DNA of 64,000 nt from Ignavibacteria bacterium. Lineage in GTDB: Bacteria; Bacteroidota; Ignavibacteria; Kapaibacteriales; Kapaibacteriaceae. The notes below the pieces were generated by a model. That model was not told where the DNA came from. It ran no database searches and saw only the letters and a list, made by a program, of their open reading frames with translations. The stretch lies in contig CP054181.1 of NCBI GenBank assembly GCA_015709655.1, forward strand, positions 2,414,207 to 2,478,206, written 5' to 3'. The number at the start of each line of letters is the position of its first letter. Position 1 is the stretch's first letter. Shown in pieces: positions 18,698 to 27,382 of this stretch. A program made the position numbers and the translations under genes.

Positions 18698-20906
18698 GAG
18701 CGTCTGTACAATATCACATCCATATTTACAGTTATACCCAAACCTCCTTCACCCCCAAACCACGTCATCTTTCCGGACGGACGCACTACGCCCCTTTGGG
18801 CCCCACCCCCACCTCCGCCACCATCGTGCATCACCACCAACCACTACAGCTCGGCCGTTCGGCTGTGTTGCGCAGCCTACGTAAAGAACCGTAGGAATTC
18901 CGGAGCAATTGCTTTTACGTATAGTGGGGATTTCCCTAGAATATGTGACCATGGCCCTGCCCCAGACCTTATTGCTAATGCGTGGACGGATGCCATCCGC
19001 TCTGATAGCGGTTTATCGATTGATATATGGTTTCGTGAAGGGCGACCACGTGGGGTCGCCCTAACGGAATCATCGTTTTTTATGTTGTTTCGTGAAGGGC
19101 GACCACGTGGGGTCGCCCCTACGGCTTATGGTATTGTTTATAATGGTTTGTACGGGCGGGTTTCCCGCCCCTACGGTATTGTATTGTTTTTTATCGTGTT
19201 TCGTGTGGGCCACGTGGGAGCGTCTGTACAATATCACATCCATATTTACAGTTATACCCAAACCTCCTTCACCCCCAAACCACGTCATCTTTCCGGACGG
19301 ACGCACTACGCCCCTTCGGGCCCCACCCCCACCTCCGCCACCATCGTGCATCACCACCAACCACTACAGCTCGGCCGTTCGGCTGTGTTGCGCAGCCTAC
19401 GTAAAGAACCTTAGGAATTCCGGAGCAATTGCTTTTACGTATAGTGGGGATTTCCCTAGAATATGTGACCATGGCCCTGCCCCAGACCTTATTGCTAATG
19501 CGTGGACGGATGCCATCCGCTCTGATAGCGGTTTATCGATTGATATATGGTTTTGTGAAGGGCGACCACGTGGGGTCGCCCTAACGGAATCATCGTTTTT
19601 ATGTTGTTTCGTGAAGGGCGACCACGTGGGGTCGCCCCTACGGCTTATGGTATTGTTTATAATGGTTTGTACGGGCGGGTTTCCCGCCCTACGGTATTGT
19701 ATTGTTTTTATCGTGTTTCGTGTGGGCCACGTGGGAGCGTCTGTACAATATCACATCCATATTTACAGTTATACCCAAACCTCCTTCACCCCAAACCACG
19801 TCATCTTTCCGGACGGACGCACTACGCCCCTTCGGGCCCCACCCCACCTCCGCCACCATCGTGCATCACCACCAACCACTACAGCTCGGCCGTTCGGCTG
19901 TGTTGCGCAGCCTACGTAAAGAACCTTAGGAATTCCGGAGCAATTGCTTTTACGTATAGTGGGATTTCCCTAGAATATGTGACCATGGCCCTGCCCCAGA
20001 CCTTATTGCTAATGCGTGGACGGATGCCATCCGCTCTGATAGCGGTTTATCGATTGATATATGAGTTTCGTGAAGGGCGACCACGTGGGGTCGCCCTAAC
20101 GGAATCATCGTTTTTATGTTGTTTCGTGAAGGGCGACCACGTGGGTCGCCCCTACGGCTTATGGTATTGTTTATAATGGTTTGTACGGGCGGGTTTCCAC
20201 CCCTACGGTATTGTATTGTTTTTAATCGTGTTTCGTGTGGGCCACGTGGGAGCGTCTGTACAATATCACATCCATATTTACAGTTATACCCAAACCTCCT
20301 TCACCCCCAAACCACGTCATCTTTCCGGACGGACGCACTACGCCCCTTCGGGCCCCACCCCCACCTCCGCCACCATCGTGCATCACCACCAACCACTACA
20401 GCTCGGCCGTTCGGCTGTGTTGCGCAGCCTACGTAAAGAACCGTAGGAATTCCGGAGCAATTGCTTTTACGTATAGTGGGGATTTCCCTAGAATATGTGA
20501 CCATGGCCCTGCCCCAGACCTTATTGCTAATGCGTGGACGGATGCCATCCGCTCTGATAGCGGTTTATCGATTGATATATGGTTTCGTGAAGGGCGACCA
20601 CGTGGGGTCGCCCCTACGGCTTATGGTATTGTTTATAATGGTTTGTACGGGCGGGTTTCCCGCCCCTACGGTATTGTATTGTTTTTAATCGTGTTTCGTG
20701 TGGGCCACGTGGGAGCGTCTGTACAATATCACATCCATATTTACAGTTATACACAAACCTCCTTCACCCCCAAACCACGTCATCTTTCCGGACGGACGCA
20801 CTACGCCCCTTCGGGCCCCACCCCCACCTCCGCCACCATCGTGCATCACCACCAACCACTACAGCTCGGCCGTTCGGCTGTGTTGCGCAGCTTACATAAA
20901 TAACCT
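18698..20906. repeat. Tandem array 2: five units of about 515-520 bp, the fourth period shortened
   Basis: Copies of GAGCGTCTGTACAATATCAC begin at 18698, 19218, 19735, 20250 and 20713, giving periods of 520, 517, 515 and 463. The fourth unit lacks the cassette beginning CTAACGGAATCATCG, which explains the missing ~52 bp; the fifth is cut off near 20906. Each full unit has a block from TTTCCGGACGGACGCACTAC to the dyad GCCGTTCGGC, a middle stretch with TTCCGGAGCAATTGCT, a dyad CGGATGCCATCCG, two CACGTG dyads, and the perfect hairpin GGGCGGG-TTT-CCCGCCC. Unit 1 starts directly from the last B unit of array 1, so the arrays are physically continuous. No consistent reading frame exists. Confidence 0.92.
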
Positions 20907-20989
20907 TAGGAATTCCGATGCGATCACATTCGGAATACGTACCTCGACGAAGGATAAACGTGACGGGAAGAATTACCATTCTCGGTCAC

Positions 20990-21519
20990 ATTCCAACCCC
21001 ATCCACACACTTTCTATCAGCAATTGCATTCGGATTTACTCATTTCTCACCGGAGGTCGGTCCAGCCGACCGAGACGGGAAAGGTGTGTAATGCGGTGAC
21101 AATGGTCTGGTGGTGGTGGCGGGGGTGGGCAGCCCGGAGCGAAGCGACGGGCACCGTCCGCACGGTGTTACGATGGAGGCATGGCAATGCAGGCTCGGAC
21201 AAGACCGTTGTAATCCGTCGTTTTGGTTTTAGAATTATGCCTGTCGATTGCGTCACATTTCTATCTTACACCTATACATTCTATCAGCAATTGCATCCGG
21301 ATGTACTCATTCTCACCAGAGGTCGGCCCAGCCGACCGAAACAGAAAAGGTGTGTGGCGACCTGGCAATGGTCTGGTGGTGGAGGCGGGGTGGGCGGCCC
21401 GGAGCGAAGCGACGGGCATGCTGCGTGCGGTGGTGGTTGGGGCCCGGCGATCGACATATTCAGACACCGAGCAGACATGCAGTATACCGAAACCACGAAA
21501 CGTAAATTCTGTACACCCG
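20990..21519. repeat. Two-copy repeat with 267-bp period
   Basis: Two diverged copies of roughly 190 bases, about 20990-21180 and 21256-21446, aligned by CTATCAGCAATTGCAT at 21014 and CTATCAGCAATTGCATCC at 21281. Each includes the hairpin GGTCGG/CCGACC and the block CCCGGAGCGAAGCGACGGGC. The IS element begins at 21520, and the base sequence on its far side (ATCAGCAATTTCATG at 22793) looks like the start of a third copy. Confidence 0.75.
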
Positions 21520-21587
21520 TGGAGTGGTCCTGAAAAAGTGGACACTACGGGGAAGGTGTAATTTTCCAAAAATCTAAGGAAAGAGCA

Positions 21588-21983
21588 ATGAAACATCCAC
21601 CTCGCATTTATGATGAAGCATTTAAACGTCGCGCCCTGGAGATGGTAGCTGCGGGACGTACGCTGGCCTCGGTGGCCCGTGAGCTTGGCATCGACGTCAA
21701 GCGACTATCGTACTGGAAGCGTACGCTTGGAGCTGCAGCAGCTGCCGGGCAGAAGACACCTGACGAGCTTGCCGCCGAAGTACGAGCCTTGCGTAAGCGC
21801 GCTGAGCGTGCAGAAATGGAACTGGCCATTTTAAAAAAGCGATGTCGATCTTTGCCGCTCCGCCGGGAAGGGACTGAAATACATGTTTATCAACAACCAC
21901 CGGCACTGTTGGCCGGTGCGCCTGCAGTGCCATGTGCTGCAGGTGAGTGCCAGCGGCTACTATGCCTGGTTAAAGCGACCTGA
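21588..21983 (+). CDS. IS3-family transposase OrfA, apparently out of frame at its 3' end
   Basis: The N-terminal 85 residues are a normal OrfA: helix-turn-helix (AFKRRALEMVAAGRTLASVA, RELGIDVKRLSYWKR) followed by a leucine-zipper-like coiled coil ending EMELAILKK. The usual OrfA ending is not read in this frame: after the A-run at 21833-21838 the protein continues CRSLPLRREG to 21983. One base more in the A-run would restore LKKAMSIFAAPPGRD and a stop at 21875, overlapping the start of OrfB in the customary way. AAAAAAG is also a canonical -1 slippery heptamer, so programmed slippage could give the short OrfA. Either this copy lost one A, or slippage or a homopolymer sequencing error is involved. 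Confidence 0.75.
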   Translation: MKHPPRIYDEAFKRRALEMVAAGRTLASVARELGIDVKRLSYWKRTLGAAAAAGQKTPDELAAEVRALRKRAERAEMELAILKKRCRSLPLRREGTEIHVYQQPPALLAGAPAVPCAAGECQRLLCLVKAT

Positions 21984-22761
21984 ACCTCAGCTTAGTGACG
22001 ATGAGCGCAAGCTGGTGCGTGCCATGCGCGAGATTGATGAGAAGTCCAACCATACCTTCGGCAGCCGCCGGATGTACAAGGAACTGCGGCGAGGCAACCT
22101 TGTGGCAGGCCGTCACAAAATGCGCCGGCTGATGCGGGAAGACGGCATCCGTGTCAAGCGCACGCCCAGGCGTGCGTTGGTGCAAACTACCGACTCGCAA
22201 CATCAGCACCCGGTGGCCGACAATCGGCTCAATCGCAACTTTACCGTCACGAAACCGAACACCGTCTGGGCTGCCGACATCACCTATGTACAGACCAACG
22301 CTGGCTATGTGTACTTGGCGGTGGTGATGGATTTGTTCTCGCGTCGCATCATTGGCTGGCATCTGTCAGAGACGATCACGCAACAGCTCACCATCACGGC
22401 ACTCTGGAAGGCCTGGAAGAACCGTTCTTATGCCACCGGCATGCTCATTCATAGTGATCGCGGTTCGCAGTATGCTGCGGCAGGCTATCGCCAGTTTCTG
22501 ACTGACTACTGTAAAGCAACGCAGAGCATGAGCCGCAAGGGAAACTGCTGGGACAACGCACCAGTAGAATCCTTTTTTGCCACGCTCAAGACCGAAGAAT
22601 TCAACGACATCAACTTCGTCGATCTCGAGCACCTGAAGCGTCAGGCAGCACACTACATCGAGAACATTTATAATCGCAGACGACTGCATTCAACACTTGG
22701 ATATACAACCCCCGTTGACTTTGAAAACAACTACTTTCGTAACCAAAAACACCTACCCTAA
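21883..22761 (+). CDS. IS3-family transposase OrfB (DDE integrase)
   Basis: A 292-residue catalytic subunit with an rve integrase core. The DDE triad is visible in WAADITYVQ, LIHSDRGSQY and NAPVESFFATLK, and the C-terminal YNRRRLHSTLGYTTPVDFE is the family signature. The N-terminal HTH_21 segment (VLQVSASGYYAWLKR, RKLVRAMREI, FGSRRMYKELR) is complete. In native form it would be made as an OrfA-OrfB fusion through frameshifting. The frame opens at 21835 and includes CTG AAA TAC ahead of ATG 21883, which matches the usual MKY start with the first base changed. It appears intact. Confidence 0.93.
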   Translation: MFINNHRHCWPVRLQCHVLQVSASGYYAWLKRPEPQLSDDERKLVRAMREIDEKSNHTFGSRRMYKELRRGNLVAGRHKMRRLMREDGIRVKRTPRRALVQTTDSQHQHPVADNRLNRNFTVTKPNTVWAADITYVQTNAGYVYLAVVMDLFSRRIIGWHLSETITQQLTITALWKAWKNRSYATGMLIHSDRGSQYAAAGYRQFLTDYCKATQSMSRKGNCWDNAPVESFFATLKTEEFNDINFVDLEHLKRQAAHYIENIYNRRRLHSTLGYTTPVDFENNYFRNQKHLP

Positions 22762-22915
22762 TGTGTCCATTTTTATGGGACCACTCCACCCGATCAGCAA
22801 TTTCATGATTCAATTACTGTCTGGGAGCAATAAGTCCCGTAAATCTTGAATTCATGTCCTATGTGAAAAACACACATGGTTGGAGAGAGATCATGGGATG
22901 GGGACAAGAAAAAAG

Positions 22916-22990
22916 TCGGGGTGGCAGGATTCGAACCTGCGGCCTTCTGCTCCCAAAGCAGACGCGCTAACCGGGCTGCGCTACACCCCG
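22916..22990 (-). tRNA. tRNA-Pro (anticodon TGG)
   Basis: Complete cloverleaf on the minus strand: acceptor CGGGGTG pairs with CACCCCG, anticodon loop TTTGGGA on the stem TCTGC/GCAGA gives anticodon TGG, T arm with GGTTCGAAT. Unlike the tRNA-Val and tRNA-Leu genes of this window, the CCA end is not encoded (the next bases are CTTTTTTC), so it must be added enzymatically. The T-rich stretch may serve in termination. Its 3' end faces the IS and repeat zone. Confidence 0.96.
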
Positions 22991-23129
22991 CGGGGGTGCA
23001 AAGTTCGACACCACGGCGTTAAGCACCAAATAATATCTTCATTTTCGGTGAATTTATTTGTTGTACCACGGTGATGTGCCTGGCTGAAGCGTCATTTGGT
23101 GTAGCACCGAAACAGTTAGTTTTGCAGAT

Positions 23130-24440
23130 ATGCTACATCGTTTCATTCTGGTTGTATTTCTTCTTGTGGGCCTTAGCCCCTTCCCATCCCTCATTGCGTA
23201 TGGAGGAAGCGAGATTCCCGGACGGGTTGTTACCGGCCCGATTGCGATCACGGGGGGAACTGTACATACGGTAACGTCGGGCACAATGCGTAATGGCACA
23301 GTTGTTTTTACCAATGGTTCGATTACCGCCGTGGGTGAGCTGGTGGATGTTCCGGAAGGTGCAACGGTCATTGATGCGCGTGGCAAGCATGTGTACCCTG
23401 GTTTTATTGGGGCACAGACAACCCTGGGCTTAAATGAAATTGGAGCTGTACGTGCTACGCGTGATGCTGCAGAAGTGGGCAGGTTTAATCCTAATGTGCG
23501 GGCTGAAACGGCGTACGATCCCGACAGCGACATTATCCCTACCGTACGGTCAAACGGTATCCTGATTGCCAACGTCAGTCCGGAAGGGGGCTTGATCAGT
23601 GGGTTGTGTTCGGTGATGCGGCTTGATGGGTGGACGCGAGAAGATATTGCAATCGAACCGCGGTGTGCACTGGTGGTTAATTGGCCATCAATGTCGGTAA
23701 GTACGTCGTGGTGGGAAAAACGGAGTCCGGAAGAGCAGCGCAAGGATCAGCAAAAACAACTGGATGAGATACGCAGAATATTCGAAGATGCCCGTGCGTA
23801 CGCGGTGATGGATGATGCCGGCCTGGATACCGCTAAACGGAATTTGCGGTTAGAGGCAATGCGCAGTGTTTTCGACGGATCACTCCCTGTGATCTTTGGC
23901 GCTCAGTCGCGTCAGCAGATTCTTGCAGTATTGGATTTTATAAAAGAATTTGGAATAAATGGTATTGTTGCGGGTGGCGCTGAAGCCGGTACTGTTGCCG
24001 AACTTCTGAAGCAGCAGAATGTACCGGTGATCCTGGATCGCGTACATCGTCTGCCAGGCCGTGCCGAAGACGGCTATGATGACCCGTACACACTCCCTGC
24101 CCGCCTACAGGCTGCCGGCATACGGTTCTGCATCAACGAACCGGGCTATTGGAGCGTCCGCTCTCTCCCGTTCGAGGCAGGTACGGCTATAGCTTACGGT
24201 CTGCAGCCCGAGGCAGCACTTGCTGCCATTACAATTGCGCCGGCGCATATTCTTGGTATTGCCGACAGGTATGGATCGATTGACGTAGGGAAGAGTGCCA
24301 CGTTGTTCATTAGCGATGGTGATGCACTGGATGTGCGGAGTAACAAGGTTACCCATGCGTGGATTGACGGTAGACCTGTGGACCTTGACAACAGGCATAA
24401 ACGCTTATCAAAAAAATACCGCTCCCGATACCAGCATTGA
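23130..24440 (+). CDS. Exported amidohydrolase-like protein lacking the metal-binding HxH
   Basis: A 436-residue protein with a signal peptide (LHRFILVVFLLVGLSPFPSL) and the two-part beta-sandwich plus TIM barrel of imidazolonepropionase-like amidohydrolases: ITGGTVHTVTSG and GKHVYPGFIGAQTTLGL at the front, AGIRFCINEP, LQPEAALAAITIAPAHILG, and IDVGKSATLFISDGDALDV at the end. In active members the PG-x-I-D-x-H-x-H motif binds metal; here it reads PGFIGAQTT, with both His lost, so hydrolysis by the usual mechanism is unlikely. Members of this subgroup lacking the motif are known in Bacteroidota. It is the first gene of a plus-strand run ending with pdxH. Confidence 0.85.
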   Translation: MLHRFILVVFLLVGLSPFPSLIAYGGSEIPGRVVTGPIAITGGTVHTVTSGTMRNGTVVFTNGSITAVGELVDVPEGATVIDARGKHVYPGFIGAQTTLGLNEIGAVRATRDAAEVGRFNPNVRAETAYDPDSDIIPTVRSNGILIANVSPEGGLISGLCSVMRLDGWTREDIAIEPRCALVVNWPSMSVSTSWWEKRSPEEQRKDQQKQLDEIRRIFEDARAYAVMDDAGLDTAKRNLRLEAMRSVFDGSLPVIFGAQSRQQILAVLDFIKEFGINGIVAGGAEAGTVAELLKQQNVPVILDRVHRLPGRAEDGYDDPYTLPARLQAAGIRFCINEPGYWSVRSLPFEAGTAIAYGLQPEAALAAITIAPAHILGIADRYGSIDVGKSATLFISDGDALDVRSNKVTHAWIDGRPVDLDNRHKRLSKKYRSRYQH

Positions 24441-25330
24441 TTAACGGCACCATACTTGAAAGTTCAGCAGTTGCGCTGCCTGCAACGTCGCTTAATATGG
24501 CACGCAGGGCAATGACGTCCGAAGAGTTCGAACGCTACCGCTCAGTAGCGATGTATCGTATCGTCTATGCATCCGATGGTCTTCGGATCCATGGCTATCT
24601 GGCACTACCCGGGACATATCAAGATCCGTTACCGGCAGTCATGTTTAATCGCGGCGGCATAGGTCCGCGTGGTGCGCTCAGCGATGTTGGTGCTGCCGCC
24701 TATGTTGCACTCTACGCATCATGGGGCTACGTTAGCATTGCGTCGAATTACCGCGGTCAGGGCGGCTCCGAAGGCATCGAAGAGTTCGGTGGTGCCGATG
24801 TTAATGATGCCATGAACAGTCTGCGTGTCCTGGAACAGTTAAACTACGTTGATCAAGACCGGATTGGTGTGGTAGGGGGCTCGCGCGGCGGTATGATTAC
24901 GCTGATGATGTTAACCAGGACCAATAGGTTCAGAGCCGCCGTAACGTTTGGAGCACCAACGGCGTTGCATCACGAAGATAAAAAAAGTTTCATTTGGAAG
25001 ATGATGGCTAAATCGTTATCCGATGAGGCCACACAACAAGCAGAAGCACAAAAACGAAGTGCATTGACCTTTGCCGATCAATTGTGCAAGACAACGCCGC
25101 TGCTGCTTCTGCACGGGACGGGTGACCGACGGGTTGCTCCGGAACATTCGCTGCTGATGGCTCAAGAGCTGCAAAAATTGCAGCATCCGTATAAGCTGAT
25201 CATGTACGACAATGCCGACCATGTTCTTGCAGGCAGACGTGAAGAAAGTAATGCCGATATTCGCTGGTGGTTAGATACGTATGTTTTCCATAAAAATCCT
25301 TTACCTAAAACCGGACCCCATGGCGCATAA
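24437..25330 (+). CDS. Alpha/beta hydrolase, prolyl oligopeptidase (S9)-like
   Basis: A predicted serine hydrolase of up to 297 residues. The nucleophile elbow GVVGGSRGGM gives Ser149, LLLHGTGDRRVAPEHS the acid, and DNADHVLAG the His, in the S9-type order; YRGQGGSEG forms the oxyanion-side loop. The TTG at 24437 overlaps the stop of the upstream gene (TTGA), which suggests translational coupling; the next in-frame ATG at 24497 is an alternative and there is no clear ribosome binding site for either. No signal peptide is seen, so it probably acts in the cytoplasm. It overlaps the start of the M1 peptidase by 11 bases. Likely role: peptide or ester hydrolysis. Confidence 0.82.
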   Translation: MINGTILESSAVALPATSLNMARRAMTSEEFERYRSVAMYRIVYASDGLRIHGYLALPGTYQDPLPAVMFNRGGIGPRGALSDVGAAAYVALYASWGYVSIASNYRGQGGSEGIEEFGGADVNDAMNSLRVLEQLNYVDQDRIGVVGGSRGGMITLMMLTRTNRFRAAVTFGAPTALHHEDKKSFIWKMMAKSLSDEATQQAEAQKRSALTFADQLCKTTPLLLLHGTGDRRVAPEHSLLMAQELQKLQHPYKLIMYDNADHVLAGRREESNADIRWWLDTYVFHKNPLPKTGPHGA

Positions 25331-27362
25331 ATTCTCCGTACGCACGTTCTACTCCGTACTTGTTGTTGCATTTGCTCTTCTGCCGTCCTACGTGTCTTCG
25401 CAGATCGTTGAGAAAATCTTTGAGAACCCGGTACTCTACGAACGTATGTACCCATTGCACGACCACTCAGGTGCTATACTTGACTTCCCGGGAAAGGAGG
25501 TTGACAGTACCCTTGATGTGAAGAGCTACGAGCTATGGTTTGATTTGCGCAGGTTGGTAACTGTCCCGCATTCCGAACGCGGACAGATGCACTTCTCCGG
25601 CATTGTCCATATTGTATTTACGGTTACCAAGCCCGTTGACAGAATTACCCTGGACGCTGAGAAAATTTCTGTCCTGGTAGCCTCTGTTAATAATCAGCTT
25701 ACCGAAGTCGAAAAATCTGCAGGGGGCGTGACGGTGAATCTGGGCCACACTCTTCAGACAGGTCAGACTGATACACTTACCCTGGTGTTTATCGGCGAGC
25801 AGAGTCGGCGCGGAATGTACGGATATAGTCCTGGTGAAATCGATACATCTGCAGCCTATCCGTTTGGCATTGCTTACGTTTTTACCGAACCCACGGATTC
25901 TCGGTATGCATATCCGTGCCACGATGCACCGCATGACAAGGCAATGTTTACAGCCCACATTCGGGTACCCGAAGGCTACACCGGTGTGTCGAACGGACTC
26001 CTGAAAGATGTTAAAAATGAAGACGATGGATCGGTATGGTTTACCTGGCAGGAAAACAATGTAATGCCAACCTACCTGTTCAGTGTTGCCGCCAGTGTGT
26101 TTGATACGCTGAATCAACAGGCTACCAGCATCGATGGTAGAATAATACCGATATATAATTTCTTTTGGCCGATGGATCGGGACAGTAGTCCGTATAGTGC
26201 TGTGAATGCCTTGAAATCAATGCCCAAGATGATCCCCGGACTGGAGAAGTATTTTGGCAGATATCCATTTGCCAGCTACGGACATGTGTTTGCAGCACCG
26301 CTTACAATTGGCGCAATGGAGCATCAGACCATGACCCTTGCCAACAGGAAATGGCTGAACGGTCAGGCTGAGGCAGGGCTTGCTCATGAGCTGGCACATC
26401 AGTGGACGGGCGATATCGTTAGCTGTGGTACATGGTCTGATATCTGGCTTAACGAAGGCGGAGCATCATGGGGTGAAGCTCTATGGAGTGGCGAAGTTTA
26501 CGGACGTACGGGATATAACAATCAGATGATGGCCCGAAAGATTCGGTATCTGAAAACTTCAAAAACAGATCCGTCCATCTATGATCCGCCACCATACCTG
26601 ATTTTTAACGAAGGAACTACGTACTGCAAATCAGGCTGGGTGTATCACATGCTGTACCGGATGTACGGGGATGTGTTTATTTCAGCACTTCAGGAGTGGC
26701 TCAGCCATCCAATACCAACAAGTAAACAAACCTATGAATTTGTAAACTTTTTAAAACAGCAGATATCTGATCCGATTATTCCATGGGATACGTTCTTTGA
26801 TCAGTGGCTTATCCAGAAATTCCACCCTCAAGTCCTTGCAACCGCCGAGTTACGTAGCCAACATGGAACAACTCAGGCAACCGTGTGGCTGACGCAAGTT
26901 CAGGATACATTAAATATTCCAACGGTTTTTCAGTTTCCACTCGGGCTTCGGTTTATGGGAGTTGCCGAGGTTGTAGACACCACGATCATCGTTCGCAATC
27001 GCGAAGAAAAAGTTGATGTTACCGTTGCTTTCCCGGTTGATTCCGTTGCTCTTGACCCGGACAATGATGTGTTACTGGAGAGCACGGTAGAGATTGTAAC
27101 CAAGATTAGGGATGACCAGCATCGTGAAGCCAACGTGCGCATTGCTGGCAGTACTCCGCATCAGGCCGGCGTGCCCCTTGTTCTGCTGGCAGACGGGAAT
27201 GTCAGCGCGTCAGTATATTCCATTGACGGTCGAAGAATATCAGTACTAAAGGGAAGCACAGGCAGACTTGTTTTTGACACTCGTGGATGGAGACCTGGCG
27301 TTTACGCTATGTATGTTGAAGGGGGCTTGCCAACGGTGCTCAAATTTATTGTTGTTGACTAA
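25320..27362 (+). CDS. Secreted M1-family metallopeptidase with T9SS-type C-terminus
   Basis: A 680-residue aminopeptidase-N-like zinc peptidase. ATG 25320 gives a signal peptide (FYSVLVVAFALLPSYVSSQ). The zinc site is HELAH at 356-360 followed 18 residues later by Glu379 in LNEGGASW; the exopeptidase motif G-x-M-E-N appears as GAMEHQTM, a variant found in related surface peptidases. The C-terminal 60 residues (VYSIDGRRISVLKGSTG, GWRPGVYAMYVEGG) fit a T9SS type A sorting domain. It is therefore probably exported and shown on the cell surface, digesting peptides outside the cell. It overlaps the upstream hydrolase gene by 11 bases. Confidence 0.92.
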   Translation: MAHKFSVRTFYSVLVVAFALLPSYVSSQIVEKIFENPVLYERMYPLHDHSGAILDFPGKEVDSTLDVKSYELWFDLRRLVTVPHSERGQMHFSGIVHIVFTVTKPVDRITLDAEKISVLVASVNNQLTEVEKSAGGVTVNLGHTLQTGQTDTLTLVFIGEQSRRGMYGYSPGEIDTSAAYPFGIAYVFTEPTDSRYAYPCHDAPHDKAMFTAHIRVPEGYTGVSNGLLKDVKNEDDGSVWFTWQENNVMPTYLFSVAASVFDTLNQQATSIDGRIIPIYNFFWPMDRDSSPYSAVNALKSMPKMIPGLEKYFGRYPFASYGHVFAAPLTIGAMEHQTMTLANRKWLNGQAEAGLAHELAHQWTGDIVSCGTWSDIWLNEGGASWGEALWSGEVYGRTGYNNQMMARKIRYLKTSKTDPSIYDPPPYLIFNEGTTYCKSGWVYHMLYRMYGDVFISALQEWLSHPIPTSKQTYEFVNFLKQQISDPIIPWDTFFDQWLIQKFHPQVLATAELRSQHGTTQATVWLTQVQDTLNIPTVFQFPLGLRFMGVAEVVDTTIIVRNREEKVDVTVAFPVDSVALDPDNDVLLESTVEIVTKIRDDQHREANVRIAGSTPHQAGVPLVLLADGNVSASVYSIDGRRISVLKGSTGRLVFDTRGWRPGVYAMYVEGGLPTVLKFIVVD

Positions 27363-27382
27363 GAACATCCAAAGGACAACCT

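Larger units (their letters stand above)
21520..22788 (+). mobile_element. IS3-family insertion sequence with terminal inverted repeats and 4-bp target duplication
   Basis: A 1269-bp element. The ends are imperfect inverted repeats: left TGGAGTGGTCC, three spacer bases later AAAAAGTGGACAC; right, read inwards, TGGAGTGGTCCCATAAAAATGGACAC in two matching parts. The terminal dinucleotides are TG and CA as in this family. The direct repeat CCCG flanks it at 21516-21519 and 22789-22792. It encodes OrfA (helix-turn-helix) and OrfB (DDE integrase). Insertion lies inside the small repeat of this accessory zone, so it arrived after that repeat had formed. Confidence 0.92.

Noticed and set aside
17021..20903. 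Long open frames of 190-430 codons across the repeat arrays
   Set aside because: They exist in two plus-strand frames at once, change frame at each repeat unit because unit lengths are not multiples of three, and encode only translated repeat sequence. No ribosome sites.
16962..20906. CRISPR array
   Set aside because: Units are 212-520 bp and almost identical over their full length, with no short repeat/unique spacer pattern and no cas genes.
22790..22990. Integration of the accessory zone at tRNA-Pro
   Set aside because: The tRNA 3' end faces the zone, but no direct repeat of the tRNA end was found on the far side and no integrase gene other than the IS transposase is present.
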